Shown: positions 1-7,684, counted from the first letter of the stretch. The stretch: 10,666 bases of DNA from Hyphomicrobium_A sp963776675 (GCA_963776675.1 CAVZNR010000028.1:1-10666), one strand, 5' to 3'. Program-made: numbers and translations. The notes: generated by a model from the sequence alone, not told the origin.

Positions 1-1
1 G

Positions 2-75
2 CGCACCGGGGAAGATTCGAACTCCCGACCCCCAGATTCGTAGTCTGGTGCTCTATCCAGCTGAGCTACCGGTGC
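2..75 (-). tRNA. tRNA-Arg (anticodon ACG)
   Basis: Read on the minus strand, this folds as a full cloverleaf. The 7-bp acceptor stem GCACCGG (69-75) pairs with CCGGTGC (3-9). The anticodon stem CAGA/TCTG encloses the loop CTACGAA (37-43), with anticodon ACG at 39-41. The T arm GGGAG-TTCGAAT-CTTCC closes with one G-U pair. ACG reads arginine CGN codons, and in bacteria A34 is normally deaminated to inosine by TadA, allowing CGU, CGC and CGA to be read. Base 1 on the minus strand is C, so a genomically encoded CCA may begin here and continue outside the window. The gene lies 119 bases downstream of the histidine kinase on the same strand and has no clear promoter of its own in that gap. Confidence 0.97.
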
Positions 76-117
76 TTGTCCGCGATTGCAATGGGCCTCG
101 CAGAGGGCCGAACGCCG

Positions 118-138
118 GGCGGGGCAGTTCCCCCCGCC
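118..138 (-). terminator. GC-rich hairpin between the kinase gene and tRNA-Arg, possible terminator
   Basis: GGCGGGG (118-124) and CCCCGCC (132-138) form a perfect 7-bp GC stem with a 7-base loop, about 57 bases past the kinase stop codon. No T tract follows on the minus strand, so a classical Rho-independent terminator is not shown. The hairpin could instead be a processing or pausing structure upstream of the tRNA, or chance in GC-rich DNA. Confidence 0.25.
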
Positions 139-194
139 GAAGCTCGCCACTACTAATGGCTCGCGACGACCCGCGCAAGAGGCCTTAGGCCGCC

Positions 195-1721
195 CTACTC
201 TATATCGTCGGTGCGCGCCCGGCCGCCCGCGGGCGCATGCGAAATCTCGTGGCTGGCGTGGCCGCCGCGGTCGGGGATGTCGAACAGGAAGGCGGCACCC
301 TCCTTGGTGTCGAGCAGCTCCAGCTGGCCGCCGTGCACGCCGACGATCTCGGCCGCGATGGCGAGCCCGAGCCCGGTGCCGCCCTTTCGCTGCGAGCCGG
401 TGAAGGCCTCGAACAGGTGATCGCGCGCCTTTTGCGGCACGCCGGGCCCGTTGTCGCGCACCTCCACCAGCACGCGGCGTCCGTCGCGCCAGGCCTTGAT
501 GCGGATCTCGCCATCGCCGTGCTCGCCTTCCACCGCCTCCATGGCATTGCGCACCAGGTTGGAGACGATGCGGAACAGATGATCGCGGTCGGCGTCGATG
601 CGCAGCGTGTCGTCGATGTCGAGCGCCCAGTCGATTGAGCCCTCGCGCGGCAGGCCCAGCGCCTCGCCCACCTCCTCCACCAGCGGCTTCAACAGCATCA
701 GCTCGCGCCGAGGTGCGGCCTCCTCGGCGCGCCCGAAGCGCAGCGTGTCGTTGCAGAAGTTGATGGCGCGGTCGAGCGAGGCGATGAGCTTGGGCGCGAA
801 GCGCTGCACGGTGGGATCGGGAATGGCGGTGAGGCGGTCCGATAGGAGCTGCGCATTCGCCAGCAGGCCGCGCAGGTCGTGGTTGATCTTGCTGACCGCC
901 AGGCCGAGCTGGGCAAGGCGCGTCTTCTGCAAAAGCACGCCCGAGAGCTGGCGCTGCATCTCGCCCAGCTCGCGCTCGGCCGTGCCGATCTCGTCCTGCC
1001 GCCCGGAGGGAACGATGATGCGCGATGTGTCCTCGGGATCCTGGCGGAAGTGCACCATGTTGCGCGTGATGTTCATCATCGGGCGCACCAACAGCCGGCT
1101 CAGCGCGAAGTAGACGAGCGCCGCGGTCGCCAGCGAGATCAGGATGGAGATCCACAGAACGTTCAGGGCATAGTTTTGCATCGCCGCCTTGAGGGGCGCT
1201 TCCGGCATGACGATCTCGACGAGGTCGTCAGGGTCGTCGCCGATCGAGCCGAGCACGCGGATGGTGCGGCCGCCGGGCGCAAAGAACACCGCGACCGCGT
1301 CGCCGATCTGCTCCAGGCGCAGGGCGATGCCGGCCCAGACGCTCTGCGGGCGCTGGCGCAGGTCATAGTGCGCGTCGATGGTCATCGACGGGTCGACGGG
1401 CAGCACCAGCCGGCGCACGCCGCGCCGGCGCGAGGCGATCGCCTTCACCTGGGCGGTGCGCAGCATTTCGGCGCGCAGGCCCGAAGGCACGTCGCCGCCG
1501 GGGAAGCCCTCCGCCGCCAGGGTGGCGAGCTGGGCGGCGGTGAGGCGCTCGTCCAGCCAGCCCACGCGGAAGCTCGACACCGACGGCAGGAAGATCAGGA
1601 TCTCCGCCAGCATGACGAAGACCAGCGTCATCATCAGAAGCTTCGCGGGGAGCCCGAGGTCGCGCCAGCGCCAGTGCAGCGCAATCGCCCAATCGGGAAG
1701 GTGGAAACGGTTGATCTCCAC
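195..1721 (-). CDS. HAMP-domain membrane sensor histidine kinase
   Basis: This encodes an inner-membrane two-component kinase of 508 residues as read. A first membrane segment lies near residues 27-50 and is followed by an extracytoplasmic sensor region (about 51-183). A second membrane segment (about 184-212) leads into a HAMP linker (about 213-265). The phosphoacceptor box is 'KINHDLRGLLANAQ' with His281, the INHDLR form that I associate with alphaproteobacterial kinases, not the usual HE[FL]RTPL. The ATPase domain shows the N box 'RIVSNLVRNAMEAVE' (Asn392), the G1 box 'DNGPG' (423-427) and the G2 box 'GTGLGLA' (448-454). The frame is unbroken and ends with TAG. The GTG start at 1721 has no good ribosome site; a better start may lie at 1764 if one base near 1722 is an insertion error. 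It follows the oxidoreductase by 78 bases and is probably co-transcribed with it. No response regulator is present, so signal and target are unknown. Confidence 0.93.
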   Translation of the reverse strand: MEINRFHLPDWAIALHWRWRDLGLPAKLLMMTLVFVMLAEILIFLPSVSSFRVGWLDERLTAAQLATLAAEGFPGGDVPSGLRAEMLRTAQVKAIASRRRGVRRLVLPVDPSMTIDAHYDLRQRPQSVWAGIALRLEQIGDAVAVFFAPGGRTIRVLGSIGDDPDDLVEIVMPEAPLKAAMQNYALNVLWISILISLATAALVYFALSRLLVRPMMNITRNMVHFRQDPEDTSRIIVPSGRQDEIGTAERELGEMQRQLSGVLLQKTRLAQLGLAVSKINHDLRGLLANAQLLSDRLTAIPDPTVQRFAPKLIASLDRAINFCNDTLRFGRAEEAAPRRELMLLKPLVEEVGEALGLPREGSIDWALDIDDTLRIDADRDHLFRIVSNLVRNAMEAVEGEHGDGEIRIKAWRDGRRVLVEVRDNGPGVPQKARDHLFEAFTGSQRKGGTGLGLAIAAEIVGVHGGQLELLDTKEGAAFLFDIPDRGGHASHEISHAPAGGRARTDDIE

Positions 1722-1761
1722 CGGTCTTTGGGTCCGCGTATCGGTCTTTGTTTTCGCGGAG

Positions 1762-1775
1762 CACGCGTTTCCTCT
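1762..1775 (-). promoter_or_regulatory. Ribosome binding site and alternative GTG start for the histidine kinase
   Basis: On the minus strand AGAGGA (1770-1775) lies five bases before a GTG (1762-1764). The frame opened by this GTG is one base off the kinase frame. Removing one G from the GG at about 1722-1723 would join it smoothly, giving an N terminus '(M)LRENKDRYADPKTVEINRF'. The annotated GTG at 1721 lacks a comparable ribosome site. The site itself is visible; the joining frameshift is an inference from the many similar errors in this window. Confidence 0.4.
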
Positions 1776-1799
1776 TGGCTCGCCTTTGATCTGCTGCTC

Positions 1800-3268
1800 C
1801 TAGCCGAACTTTCGCCAGGAAGCCGATGATCCGTCGCACCAGCGGACTGCTGGGCGCGGTAGCATAATAGCGATAGGCAACGCGTTTGTTTATCTCACTG
1901 AGCGTCGGATAGGGCGAAACCCAGCCAATCATCGCCTTAATCTTCATTTTTTGGGAAATCGCCAGCGCCCACATCTGAATGAGCTCGCCGGCCTGGGCGC
2001 CGACGATGGTGGCGCCGAGGATCTTGCCGTTCTTGGCGGTCACGACCTTGATATGGCCCTCCGTCTCGTGCTCGGCCTGCGCGCGGTCGTTCTCGTGGTA
2101 GGGCCAACGCAGGACGTTGATCTTGCCCGCCGACTTCTTCGCCTCCTCCTCCGACAGGCCCGACGTGGGCGAGCTCGGGATCGGTGAAGGTGACCCAGGG
2201 GATGATGCTGTTGTCGACCTTGGCGGGGAGACGGAACAGCGCGCGCCGGATGACGATGCCGGCGTGGTAGTTGGCGACGTGGGTGAACTGCAGCCCGCCC
2301 GCCACGTCGCCGATGGCGTAGACGCGCCGGTTGGATGTCCTCAGGCCTGCGTTGACCTTGATGCCGCGCTTGTCATAGCGGATGCCGGCAGCCTCCAGGC
2401 CGAGATCGGCCGTGGTCGGCTTGCGCCCGACCGCGAGCAGCAGATGCGTGCCTTCGATGACCTTTTTCTCATCGCCCACGGCGACGTTGACGCGCACGTT
2501 GCCGATGCCCGCCCTCGACGCTCTCGACCTTGGTGCCCTCGAGGATGGTGACGCCCTCCTTGACGCAGCCGCTCGAGCACGACCTTGGTCAGCTCCGGGT
2601 CGTCCTTGCCGAGCGCCTTCGCCGCCTCGATCACGGTGACGCGCGAGCCGAGCCGGGCGTGCGCCTGCGCCAGCTCCATGCCGATCGGGCCGCCGCCGAC
2701 GATGAGCAGCTCAGGCAGACGCTCCTGATTTTCGAAGATCGTCTCGTTGGTGAAGTAGGGCACGCTGTCGAGCCCGGGGATGGGCGGCACCAGCGGCGTC
2801 GAGCCCGTCGCGATGACGAAGCGGCGCGCCTTGATGCGGTACTCGCCGGCGACGACGGTCGACTTGTCGACGAAGCGGCCGGCCGCCTGAATGACGCGCA
2901 CGCCCAGCCCCGTGAAGCGCTCCACCGAATCGTTGGGCGCGATCGCCGCGATGACGCCGTGCACGTGATCGTGCACCGCGCGCATGTCGATCTCGGGCTC
3001 GACGCTGGCGATGCCGAAGGTCGACGCGGTGCGCATGCCGTGCGCGCGCTTGCCCGCGGCGATCATCGACTTTGGAGGGAACGCAGCCGTAGTTGAGGCA
3101 GTCGCCGCCCATCTTGTGGCGCTCGAGCAGCACGACGCTGCGCCCGAAGGCCGCCGCGGCAGCCGCCACCGACAAGCCGCCGGAGCCGGCGCCGATGACG
3201 CAGATATCGGCGGAGATCGTCTCGCTCTCGCTGCCCGGCGCGGGTGACTTGGTCTTAGTTGCTGGCAT
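1800..3268 (-). CDS. MerA/Lpd-like FAD-dependent pyridine nucleotide-disulfide oxidoreductase (frameshifted in this sequence)
   Basis: This is a class I flavoprotein disulfide reductase of about 487 residues after correction; such enzymes pass electrons from NAD(P)H through FAD to a redox-active cysteine pair. Visible features are the FAD motif 'GAGSGGLS' near residue 26, the active-site 'GDCLNYGCVPSK' with the Cys-X4-Cys pair, the 'ATGSTP' strand, the NAD(P)H motif 'VGGGPIGMELAQAHA' and the second FAD motif 'VYAIGDVAG'. The C-terminal dimer domain reads 'PYPTLSE', with Tyr where dihydrolipoamide dehydrogenase has the catalytic His, which is closer to MerA. There is no N-terminal HMA domain and no C-terminal Cys pair, so mercury reduction is not supported. 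The substrate is unknown. The frame is broken by five one-base insertions (near 3071-3073, 2563, 2508-2510, 2159-2161 and 1809). After correction the protein ends 'FLAKFG' at TAG 1800-1802. Its ATG (3266-3268) overlaps the upstream TVP38 gene, implying translational coupling. Confidence 0.9.
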
Positions 3269-4060
3269 TGCGTTGGCTCCACCTCTTGTAGACGACCGGG
3301 ATCAGGGCGACGACGCCGAGAAGCGCAAAGGCGACGAGCAACTGCGGGGTGACGAGCGCACTCGTGTCGATGGTGTAGGGGCAGGAGGCCTCGGGATCGG
3401 GGCCGCCCTTGGCGAGGCAGTCGGCATAGATCTGGTTCTGCGCCTCGACCACGCTGCCCAGCCCCGAGCCTGCCACCGAGAAGGCGAAGGTGCCGGGAAT
3501 GATGCCGATGGCCGTGCCGAATCACGTAGGTGCCGAGCGGAACGCCGAGCAGCGCCGGCGCCAGATTGACGAGCCAGAACGGGAATATCGGCACCAGGCG
3601 CAGGAACAGGAGATAGCTCAGCGCATTCTCCTTGAAACCCTCGCGCAGTCGGCCGAGCCAGGGCCCGGCCTTGGCCGCGAGCGCCTCGCCGAGCGAGGAC
3701 TTGGCGATGAGAAAGATGAGGGTCGCGCCCGCCGTGGCGCCGACGAGGGTTGCGAGCCCGCCGGCGAGCCAGCCGAACAGCAGCCCGCCCGTCACGGTCA
3801 TGACCAGGCCGCCGGGCAGCGACAGCGCCACGACCGTGGCATAGATCGAGAATGTAGATGAGGAGCGCTGCCGCCAGATTGGCCGCGATGAAGTCCTGCA
3901 GCGCCTGATAGTTGGTGCCGATGGTCTTGAAGGTGAGGTAGTGGTGCCAGCCCATGGCGAAGGCGAGCGCCATCAGGGCGACAATGACGATGAGCGGCAG
4001 CCACCGTCGCCACGCCGGAGCGCTGGACCCTCGCGGGCCGTTGTCATTAGCCGTGGTCAT
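3255..4060 (-). CDS. TVP38/TMEM64 family (VTT domain) inner-membrane protein (frameshifted in this sequence)
   Basis: This polytopic membrane protein of about 267 residues belongs to the DedA-related VTT superfamily, whose members are implicated in lipid scrambling or transport. An N-terminal membrane segment (about residues 20-38) precedes the VTT core. The core contains 'ALSLPGGLVMTVTGGLLFG', 'FLRLVPIFPFWLVNLAPALL' and a 'GTAIGIIPGTF' region, the last recovered after frame correction. A loop with two cysteines and a last membrane helix ('LLVAFALLGVVALIPVV') end the protein. The ATG at 4058-4060 has a strong ribosome site (AAGGAG, seven bases upstream). Two one-base insertions break the frame, at 3850-3852 and at 3520-3521. 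The stop TAA (3255-3257) lies inside the start region of the oxidoreductase. TVP38 proteins are commonly encoded beside, or fused to, MerA-like oxidoreductases, so the pair probably works together. The substrate is not known. Confidence 0.9.
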
Positions 4061-4209
4061 CGCCCCACTCCTTTTTGCTGACGCCTGTTGCCGAGCAGGA
4101 CGCGAATGGCGGTCGGACCCATAAGAATGGAGCTGGTTTGCCATTTCCCGGCCCGGCACACACCCGGCTTTTGGCCCCAAGCAGTAGATTTTCGGGGAAA
4201 TACCGCTCG

Positions 4210-4238
4210 TTGACTTGCATGAAACCACCCCGTATAAG
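4210..4238 (+). promoter_or_regulatory. Sigma-70 promoter of the rpmH operon
   Basis: TTGACT (4210-4215) and TATAAG (4233-4238) are separated by exactly 17 bases, close to the housekeeping sigma consensus. It is the best promoter-like sequence in the window. Transcription would start near 4244-4246, giving an rpmH leader of about 80 bases. The rest of the 4061-4326 spacer also serves as upstream region of the divergent TVP38 gene, but I see no convincing promoter for that strand. Confidence 0.75.
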
Positions 4239-4250
4239 CCCGGCAATCCA

Positions 4251-4325
4251 ATGAGCATGGGCCTGCTGCCGACGGCGACCGTGACGCTCGACAAGTCCTA
4301 TTCGCGGCCGGCAATGGAGTTGTAA
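4251..4325 (+). CDS. Possible 24-residue leader peptide upstream of rpmH
   Basis: An ATG at 4251 opens 24 codons and ends with TAA at 4323-4325, one base before the rpmH GTG. A second in-frame ATG lies at 4257. The start falls only about 5-7 bases after the predicted transcription start, so any translation would be close to leaderless; no ribosome site is visible. The peptide starts MSMGLLPTAT and shows no recognisable domain. If translated, ribosomes stopping here could feed rpmH by coupling. An open frame of this size can occur by chance. Confidence 0.25.
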   Translation: MSMGLLPTATVTLDKSYSRPAMEL

Positions 4326-4326
4326 C

Positions 4327-4461
4327 GTGAAGCGCACTTATCAACCGAGCCGGCTCGTCCGCAAGCGCCGCCACGGGTTTCGCAAGCGGATGCAGACCAA
4401 GGGCGGCATACGCGTCATAACGCGCCGGCGCGCCAAGGGCCGCAAGCGGCTGTCGGCCTGA
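4327..4461 (+). CDS. rpmH: 50S ribosomal protein L34
   Basis: The product is a 44-residue, highly basic protein of the large ribosomal subunit. The sequence starts MKRTYQPSRLVRKRRHGF and ends RRAKGRKRLSA, matching L34 along its whole length, including the 'KRTYQPS' start, the 'RKRRHGFRKRM' block and 'TKGG'. The start is GTG; GGAG lies seven bases upstream (4317-4320), and an upstream ATG runs into TAA at once, which supports the GTG. It is the first gene of the classical rpmH-rnpA-yidC cluster, is driven by the strong promoter at 4210-4238, and stands 100 bases before rnpA. Confidence 0.97.
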   Translation: MKRTYQPSRLVRKRRHGFRKRMQTKGGIRVITRRRAKGRKRLSA

Positions 4462-4561
4462 GCGCGGCCAGTCTCAGCGCCTGGGCGTCCCCGGCCGGCG
4501 AGCCGATCCCTCCGAGCTGCATAGCCGCGGTGGGGGCCACGGTGGGTGGGGACGATGCGCG

Positions 4562-4927
4562 GTGGCACTTTCGACCCTCAAGAAGCGCGCAGACTTTCTC
4601 CGGGTCAGGGGCGGCCCCCGCTGGAGCACGCCGGCATTCGTTCTCGAGGCCCGCGCTCGCTCCGTGGACGCACAAGAGCCCGGGGCCCGCGTCGGCTTCA
4701 CCGTATCCAAGAAGGTCGGCGGCGCCGTGGTGCGCAATCGTGTGCGCCGGCGCCTGCGCGCGCTGGTGGCCGCACTCGACCCCGAAAGGCTGCGCACGGG
4801 CTTCGACTATGTGCTGATCGCGCGGCCCGGAGCGGAGCTTCGCAGCTACCAGGATCTCGCCGCCGATCTCGACCAGGCGCTCGACCGCGTTCATCGGCCG
4901 CGGGGGCGAGAACGCCGCAGCCAATAA
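4562..4927 (+). CDS. rnpA: Ribonuclease P protein component
   Basis: The product is the small basic protein subunit that binds the M1 catalytic RNA and helps it remove 5' leaders from pre-tRNAs. The 121 residues have the family layout: the N-terminal 'LKKRADFLRVRGG', the central 'ARVGFTVSKKVGGAVVRNRV' with the diagnostic RNR motif near residues 58-60 followed by 'RRRLR', and the 'FDYVLIARPGA' strand. The length is normal. The start is GTG with a GGGG-type ribosome site about nine to ten bases upstream; no earlier in-frame start is available. The frame is intact. It lies downstream of rpmH and 149 bases upstream of yidC, and the yidD gene often found between rnpA and yidC is absent. Confidence 0.96.
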   Translation: MALSTLKKRADFLRVRGGPRWSTPAFVLEARARSVDAQEPGARVGFTVSKKVGGAVVRNRVRRRLRALVAALDPERLRTGFDYVLIARPGAELRSYQDLAADLDQALDRVHRPRGRERRSQ

Positions 4928-4950
4928 CCCTGCTTGGTTTCCGGTTTGCG

Positions 4951-5028
4951 GTGAGGCCCTTTATCGCGGTATTGGCACTTGCGCTGTTCGGGTGCTGCGG
5001 CTCTCCAAGTTGCACAGGTCGGCATTAA
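4951..5028 (+). CDS. Possible 25-residue lipoprotein-like small peptide
   Basis: In the 149-base gap between rnpA and yidC, a GTG at 4951 opens 25 codons to TAA at 5026-5028. The product would begin with a short basic end (MRPF), then a hydrophobic run 'IAVLALALFG', then Cys-Cys, which resembles a signal peptide with a lipobox (L-F-G-C). Only about 11 residues follow the first Cys. No good ribosome site is seen and no family is recognised, so this may be chance. Confidence 0.2.
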   Translation: MRPFIAVLALALFGCCGSPSCTGRH

Positions 5029-5076
5029 AGCTGGCCCGACGCGCGCGGACGAGGACGGCGCCAGGCCGAGGGATCG

Positions 5077-6945
5077 ATGTCACAAGACCCAGACCAACAA
5101 AAGAACCTCCTGCTCGCCGTCGTGCTGTCGATGGCGGTGCTGCTCGCCTGGCAGATTTTCTATGCGGGCCCCAAGAGCGAAAAAGAGCGCGCGCACCAGC
5201 AAGCAACCGAGCAGTCGCAGCCCGGCAAGTCTCCCTCCGACGCTGGTTCAAAGCCTTCCGCCGTGCCGGAGGGAACCGTGCCGGGGGCCGCCACGATCGC
5301 AACGGCCGTCGCAGACGCGCGAGGAGGCCCTCAAGGACTCGCCGCGCCTTCCGATCGAGACGCCGTCGCTGCGCGGCTCCATCGCCTTGAAGAGCGGCCG
5401 CATCGACGACCTCGTGCTGGTCAAGTATCACGAGACCGTCGACCCCACGAGCCCGAACGTGGTGCTGCTGTCGCCGACCAACAGCCCGCATCCTTACTTC
5501 GCCGAGTACGGGTGGGTGCCGCAGGGCACCGCCACGCAGAAGCTGCCCGACCGCGACACGCTGTGGAGCGTGGAAGGCACCCCCACGCTGACGCCGTCGA
5601 ACCCGGTGACGATGACCTGGGACAACGGGCAGGGGCTGATCTTCAAGCGCACGGTCTCCGTCGACGACGACTACATGTTCAAGATCGCCGATGCGGTCGA
5701 GAACAAAGGCACCGAGCCGGTGACGCTCGCGCCTTACGCCCGCATCCATCGCTACGGCACGCCCAAGGTGCAGGGCTACTGGATCCTGCACGAAGGCCTG
5801 ATCGGCGTCATCGGCGAGCAGGGCGAGCAGAAGAGCAAGTATACGACGGCGCTCGAGGACGGCACGCAGACCTTCACCACCGCCACGGGAGGCTGGCTCG
5901 GCTTCACCGATAAGTACTGGGCGGCAACCCTTATCCCGGATCAGGGCGGCGCCCTATAAAGCCCAGTTCTCCGGCCAGGAGCCGAAGCTTCCGTCCGAGC
6001 AGCCGGCCTATCAGACCGATTACCTGCGCGACGGCGTGACCGTGCCGCCGGGAGAGAGCCGCAGCATCGATGCGCAACTCTTCGCCGGCGCCAAGGAAGT
6101 CAAGCTGCTGCAGAACTACGAGAAGGCTGGACCAGATCAAGCAGTTCGACCTGCTGATCGACTGGGGCTGGTTCTGGTTCATCACCAAGCCGCTCTACTA
6201 TCTGATGGAGACCATCAACTCGGTGGTGCACAACTTCGGTGTCACCATCCTGATCCTCACCGTGCTGGTGCGGCTCGCCTTCTTCCCGCTCGCCAACAAG
6301 CAGTTCGCCTCGATGGCGAAGATGAAGAAGCTGCAGCCGCAGATGGAGCAGCTGCGCGAGCGCTTCAAGGACGACAAGGTCGGCCAGCAGCAAGCGCTGA
6401 TGGAGCTCTACAAGAAGGAGAAGGTCAATCCGATCGCCGGCTGCGTGCCCATCCTCTTGCAGCTGCCGGTCTTCTTCGCGCTCTACAAGGTGCTGTTCAT
6501 CACCATCGACATGCGGCACGCGCCGTTCTTCGGCTGGATCCAGGACCTCTCCGCGCCCGACCCGTCGAACATCTTCACGCTGTTCGGGGCGATCCCCTGG
6601 GATCCGCCGCATCTCCTGCATCTCGGCGTGTGGCCGCTGATCATGGGCATCACCATGTGGCTGCAAATGCAGCTCAACCCGCAGCAGCCCGATCCCGTGC
6701 AGCAGAAGGTCTTCGCCTGGATGCCGGTGATGTTCACCTTCCTGTTGGCGTCGTTCCCGGCGGGGCTGGTGATTTACTGGGCCTGGAGCAATTCGCTGTC
6801 GCTGGCGCAGCAGTACTTCATCATGAAGCGGCAGGGTGTGGAGGTGCACTTGGCGGGTAACGTCTCGCGGCAGCTCAAAGGGCTTGCAGCGGCGCCTGCA
6901 CAAGTCACGAGCCTATATAGACAGTTGATGGGCGGCGGCGCATAA
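5077..6945 (+). CDS. yidC: Membrane protein insertase YidC (frameshifted in this sequence)
   Basis: YidC inserts and folds inner-membrane proteins, alone or with SecYEG. After correction the protein has about 621 residues. The N-terminal membrane helix follows 'MSQDPDQQKN' (about residues 10-28). A low-complexity linker then leads to the large periplasmic domain ('NVVLLSPTNSPHPYFAEYGW', 'TWDNGQGLIFKRTVSVDDDY', 'GTPKVQGYW'). The conserved C-terminal insertase domain contains 'VRLAFFPLANKQFASMAKMK' (its Arg corresponds to the groove arginine of the family), 'YKKEKVNPIAGCVPILLQLP', 'VFFALYKVLF' and 'FPAGLVIYWAWSN'. The ATG at 5077 is preceded by GAGGGA. Three one-base insertions break the frame: near 5300-5320 (probably 5313), at 5948-5949, where the misread frame hits a stop at 5957, and at 6125-6126. 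The frame reaches TAA at 6943-6945, but coding-like sequence continues in frame to 7011. It is 98 bases upstream of engB and probably co-transcribed. Confidence 0.94.
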
Positions 6946-7011
6946 AGCGGCGCCGGGGACGGCAAGAGCTCGAAAAGCGGCGCCAAGTCGAAAGACGACG
7001 ACAAGAGCTGA
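6946..7011 (+). other. In-frame Lys/Ser/Asp-rich continuation of yidC after its stop codon
   Basis: Directly after the yidC TAA (6943-6945) the same frame stays open for 21 codons to TGA at 7009-7011, reading 'SGAGDGKSSKSGAKSKDDDK' and a final Ser. Charged, Lys-rich tails are usual at the C terminus of YidC and help bind ribosomes. The TAA may therefore be a base-call error or a recent mutation, with the original gene ending at 7011, 32 bases before engB. This is an inference; the TAA is what the sequence shows. Confidence 0.4.
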
Positions 7012-7043
7012 GCGACCGCTCGCAACAAGGCGCGGGACCTCCG

Positions 7044-7684
7044 ATGACCGAGCCGAATGACGCAGCACTCGAGTTGGGCGAGCAGCTCTTCGAGCGGCCC
7101 TGGCAGTTCCTGAAGAGCGCGCCGGCGCTCGAGTTCCTGCCTCCCGCCGATCGGGTCGAGATCGCCTTCGCCGGGCGCTCGAACGTCGGCAAGTCGAGCC
7201 TGATCAACGCGCTGCTGCGCCAGAACGGACTGGCGCGCACCTCGAACACGCCCGGGCGCACGCAGGAGCTCAACTTCTTTCTCACCGACGCGATGCCGCT
7301 CTACATCGTCGACATGCCGGGCTACGGGTTTGCCAAGGCGCCCAAGGAAAAAGTCGAGGCCTGGACCGAGCTCGTCTCCGACTATCTGAAGGGACGCCCC
7401 ACGCTCGCGCGCGTGATGCTGCTGATCGACTCGCGCCACGGCTTGAAGCCGGTCGACCAGACCATCATGGAGATCCTCGACATCGCGGCGGTGAGCTATC
7501 AGGTCGTGCTCACCAAGGCCGACAAGATCAAGCCGCACGAGCTGCAGGCGCTGATCGAGGCGACCGCCAGGCCCTCAAGACACATGCCGCCGCGTTTCCC
7601 GATGTGATCGCCACCTCTTCCGAAAAGGGCACCGGCATCGCGGAGCTGCGCGCGGCGATGGCGAAAATCCTCGCCGAGCGCTGA
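7044..7684 (+). CDS. engB: Ribosome biogenesis GTP-binding protein EngB/YihA/YsxC (frameshifted in this sequence)
   Basis: This TRAFAC-class GTPase is needed for late assembly of the 50S subunit. All G motifs are present: G1 'GRSNVGKSS' (44-52), the switch I region 'TSNTPGRTQELNFF', G3 'DMPGYG' (90-95), G4 'TKAD' (157-160), and the G5-like 'SSEKG', which appears only after frame correction. Near 7564-7568 one C has been lost from a CCC run; restoring it continues the protein as 'EATAQALKTHAAAFPDVI' through 'GTGIAELRAAMAKILAER' to TGA at 7682-7684, giving about 213 residues, normal for the family. Without correction it stops at 7607. The ATG at 7044 has a modest ribosome site (GGGA). It follows yidC on the same strand and converges with the Clp-N gene across 25 bases. 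Confidence 0.94.

Noticed and set aside
181..191. Small palindrome GGCCTTAGGCC just past the kinase stop
   Set aside because: A 4-bp stem with a 3-base loop and no T tract is too weak to call a terminator.
879..1829. Long plus-strand open frame opposite the histidine kinase
   Set aside because: It is antisense to a kinase with all its catalytic boxes, is very rich in Arg, His and Asp, and has no domain likeness. Such shadow frames are common in GC-rich DNA.
4058..4294. Longer N terminus for the TVP38 protein, open upstream to 4294
   Set aside because: The frame is open, but the ATG at 4060 has a strong AAGGAG at proper spacing, and the extension would overlap the rpmH promoter and has no domain likeness.
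4061..4326. Replication origin next to rpmH, as in bacteria with dnaA-rpmH linkage
   Set aside because: No dnaA gene, no cluster of DnaA boxes (TTATCCACA type) and no AT-rich unwinding stretch are seen. The spacer is explained by a promoter and leader.
6100..6903. Minus-strand open frame opposite the yidC insertase domain
   Set aside because: It is antisense to strongly conserved YidC sequence, and its Gln, His, Arg and Leu-rich composition fits a shadow frame.
5077..6945. Programmed ribosomal frameshifting in yidC or in the oxidoreductase
   Set aside because: The shift sites share no slippery heptamer, are too many (five in one gene), and no YidC or disulfide reductase family is known to use frameshifting. 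Read errors explain them better.
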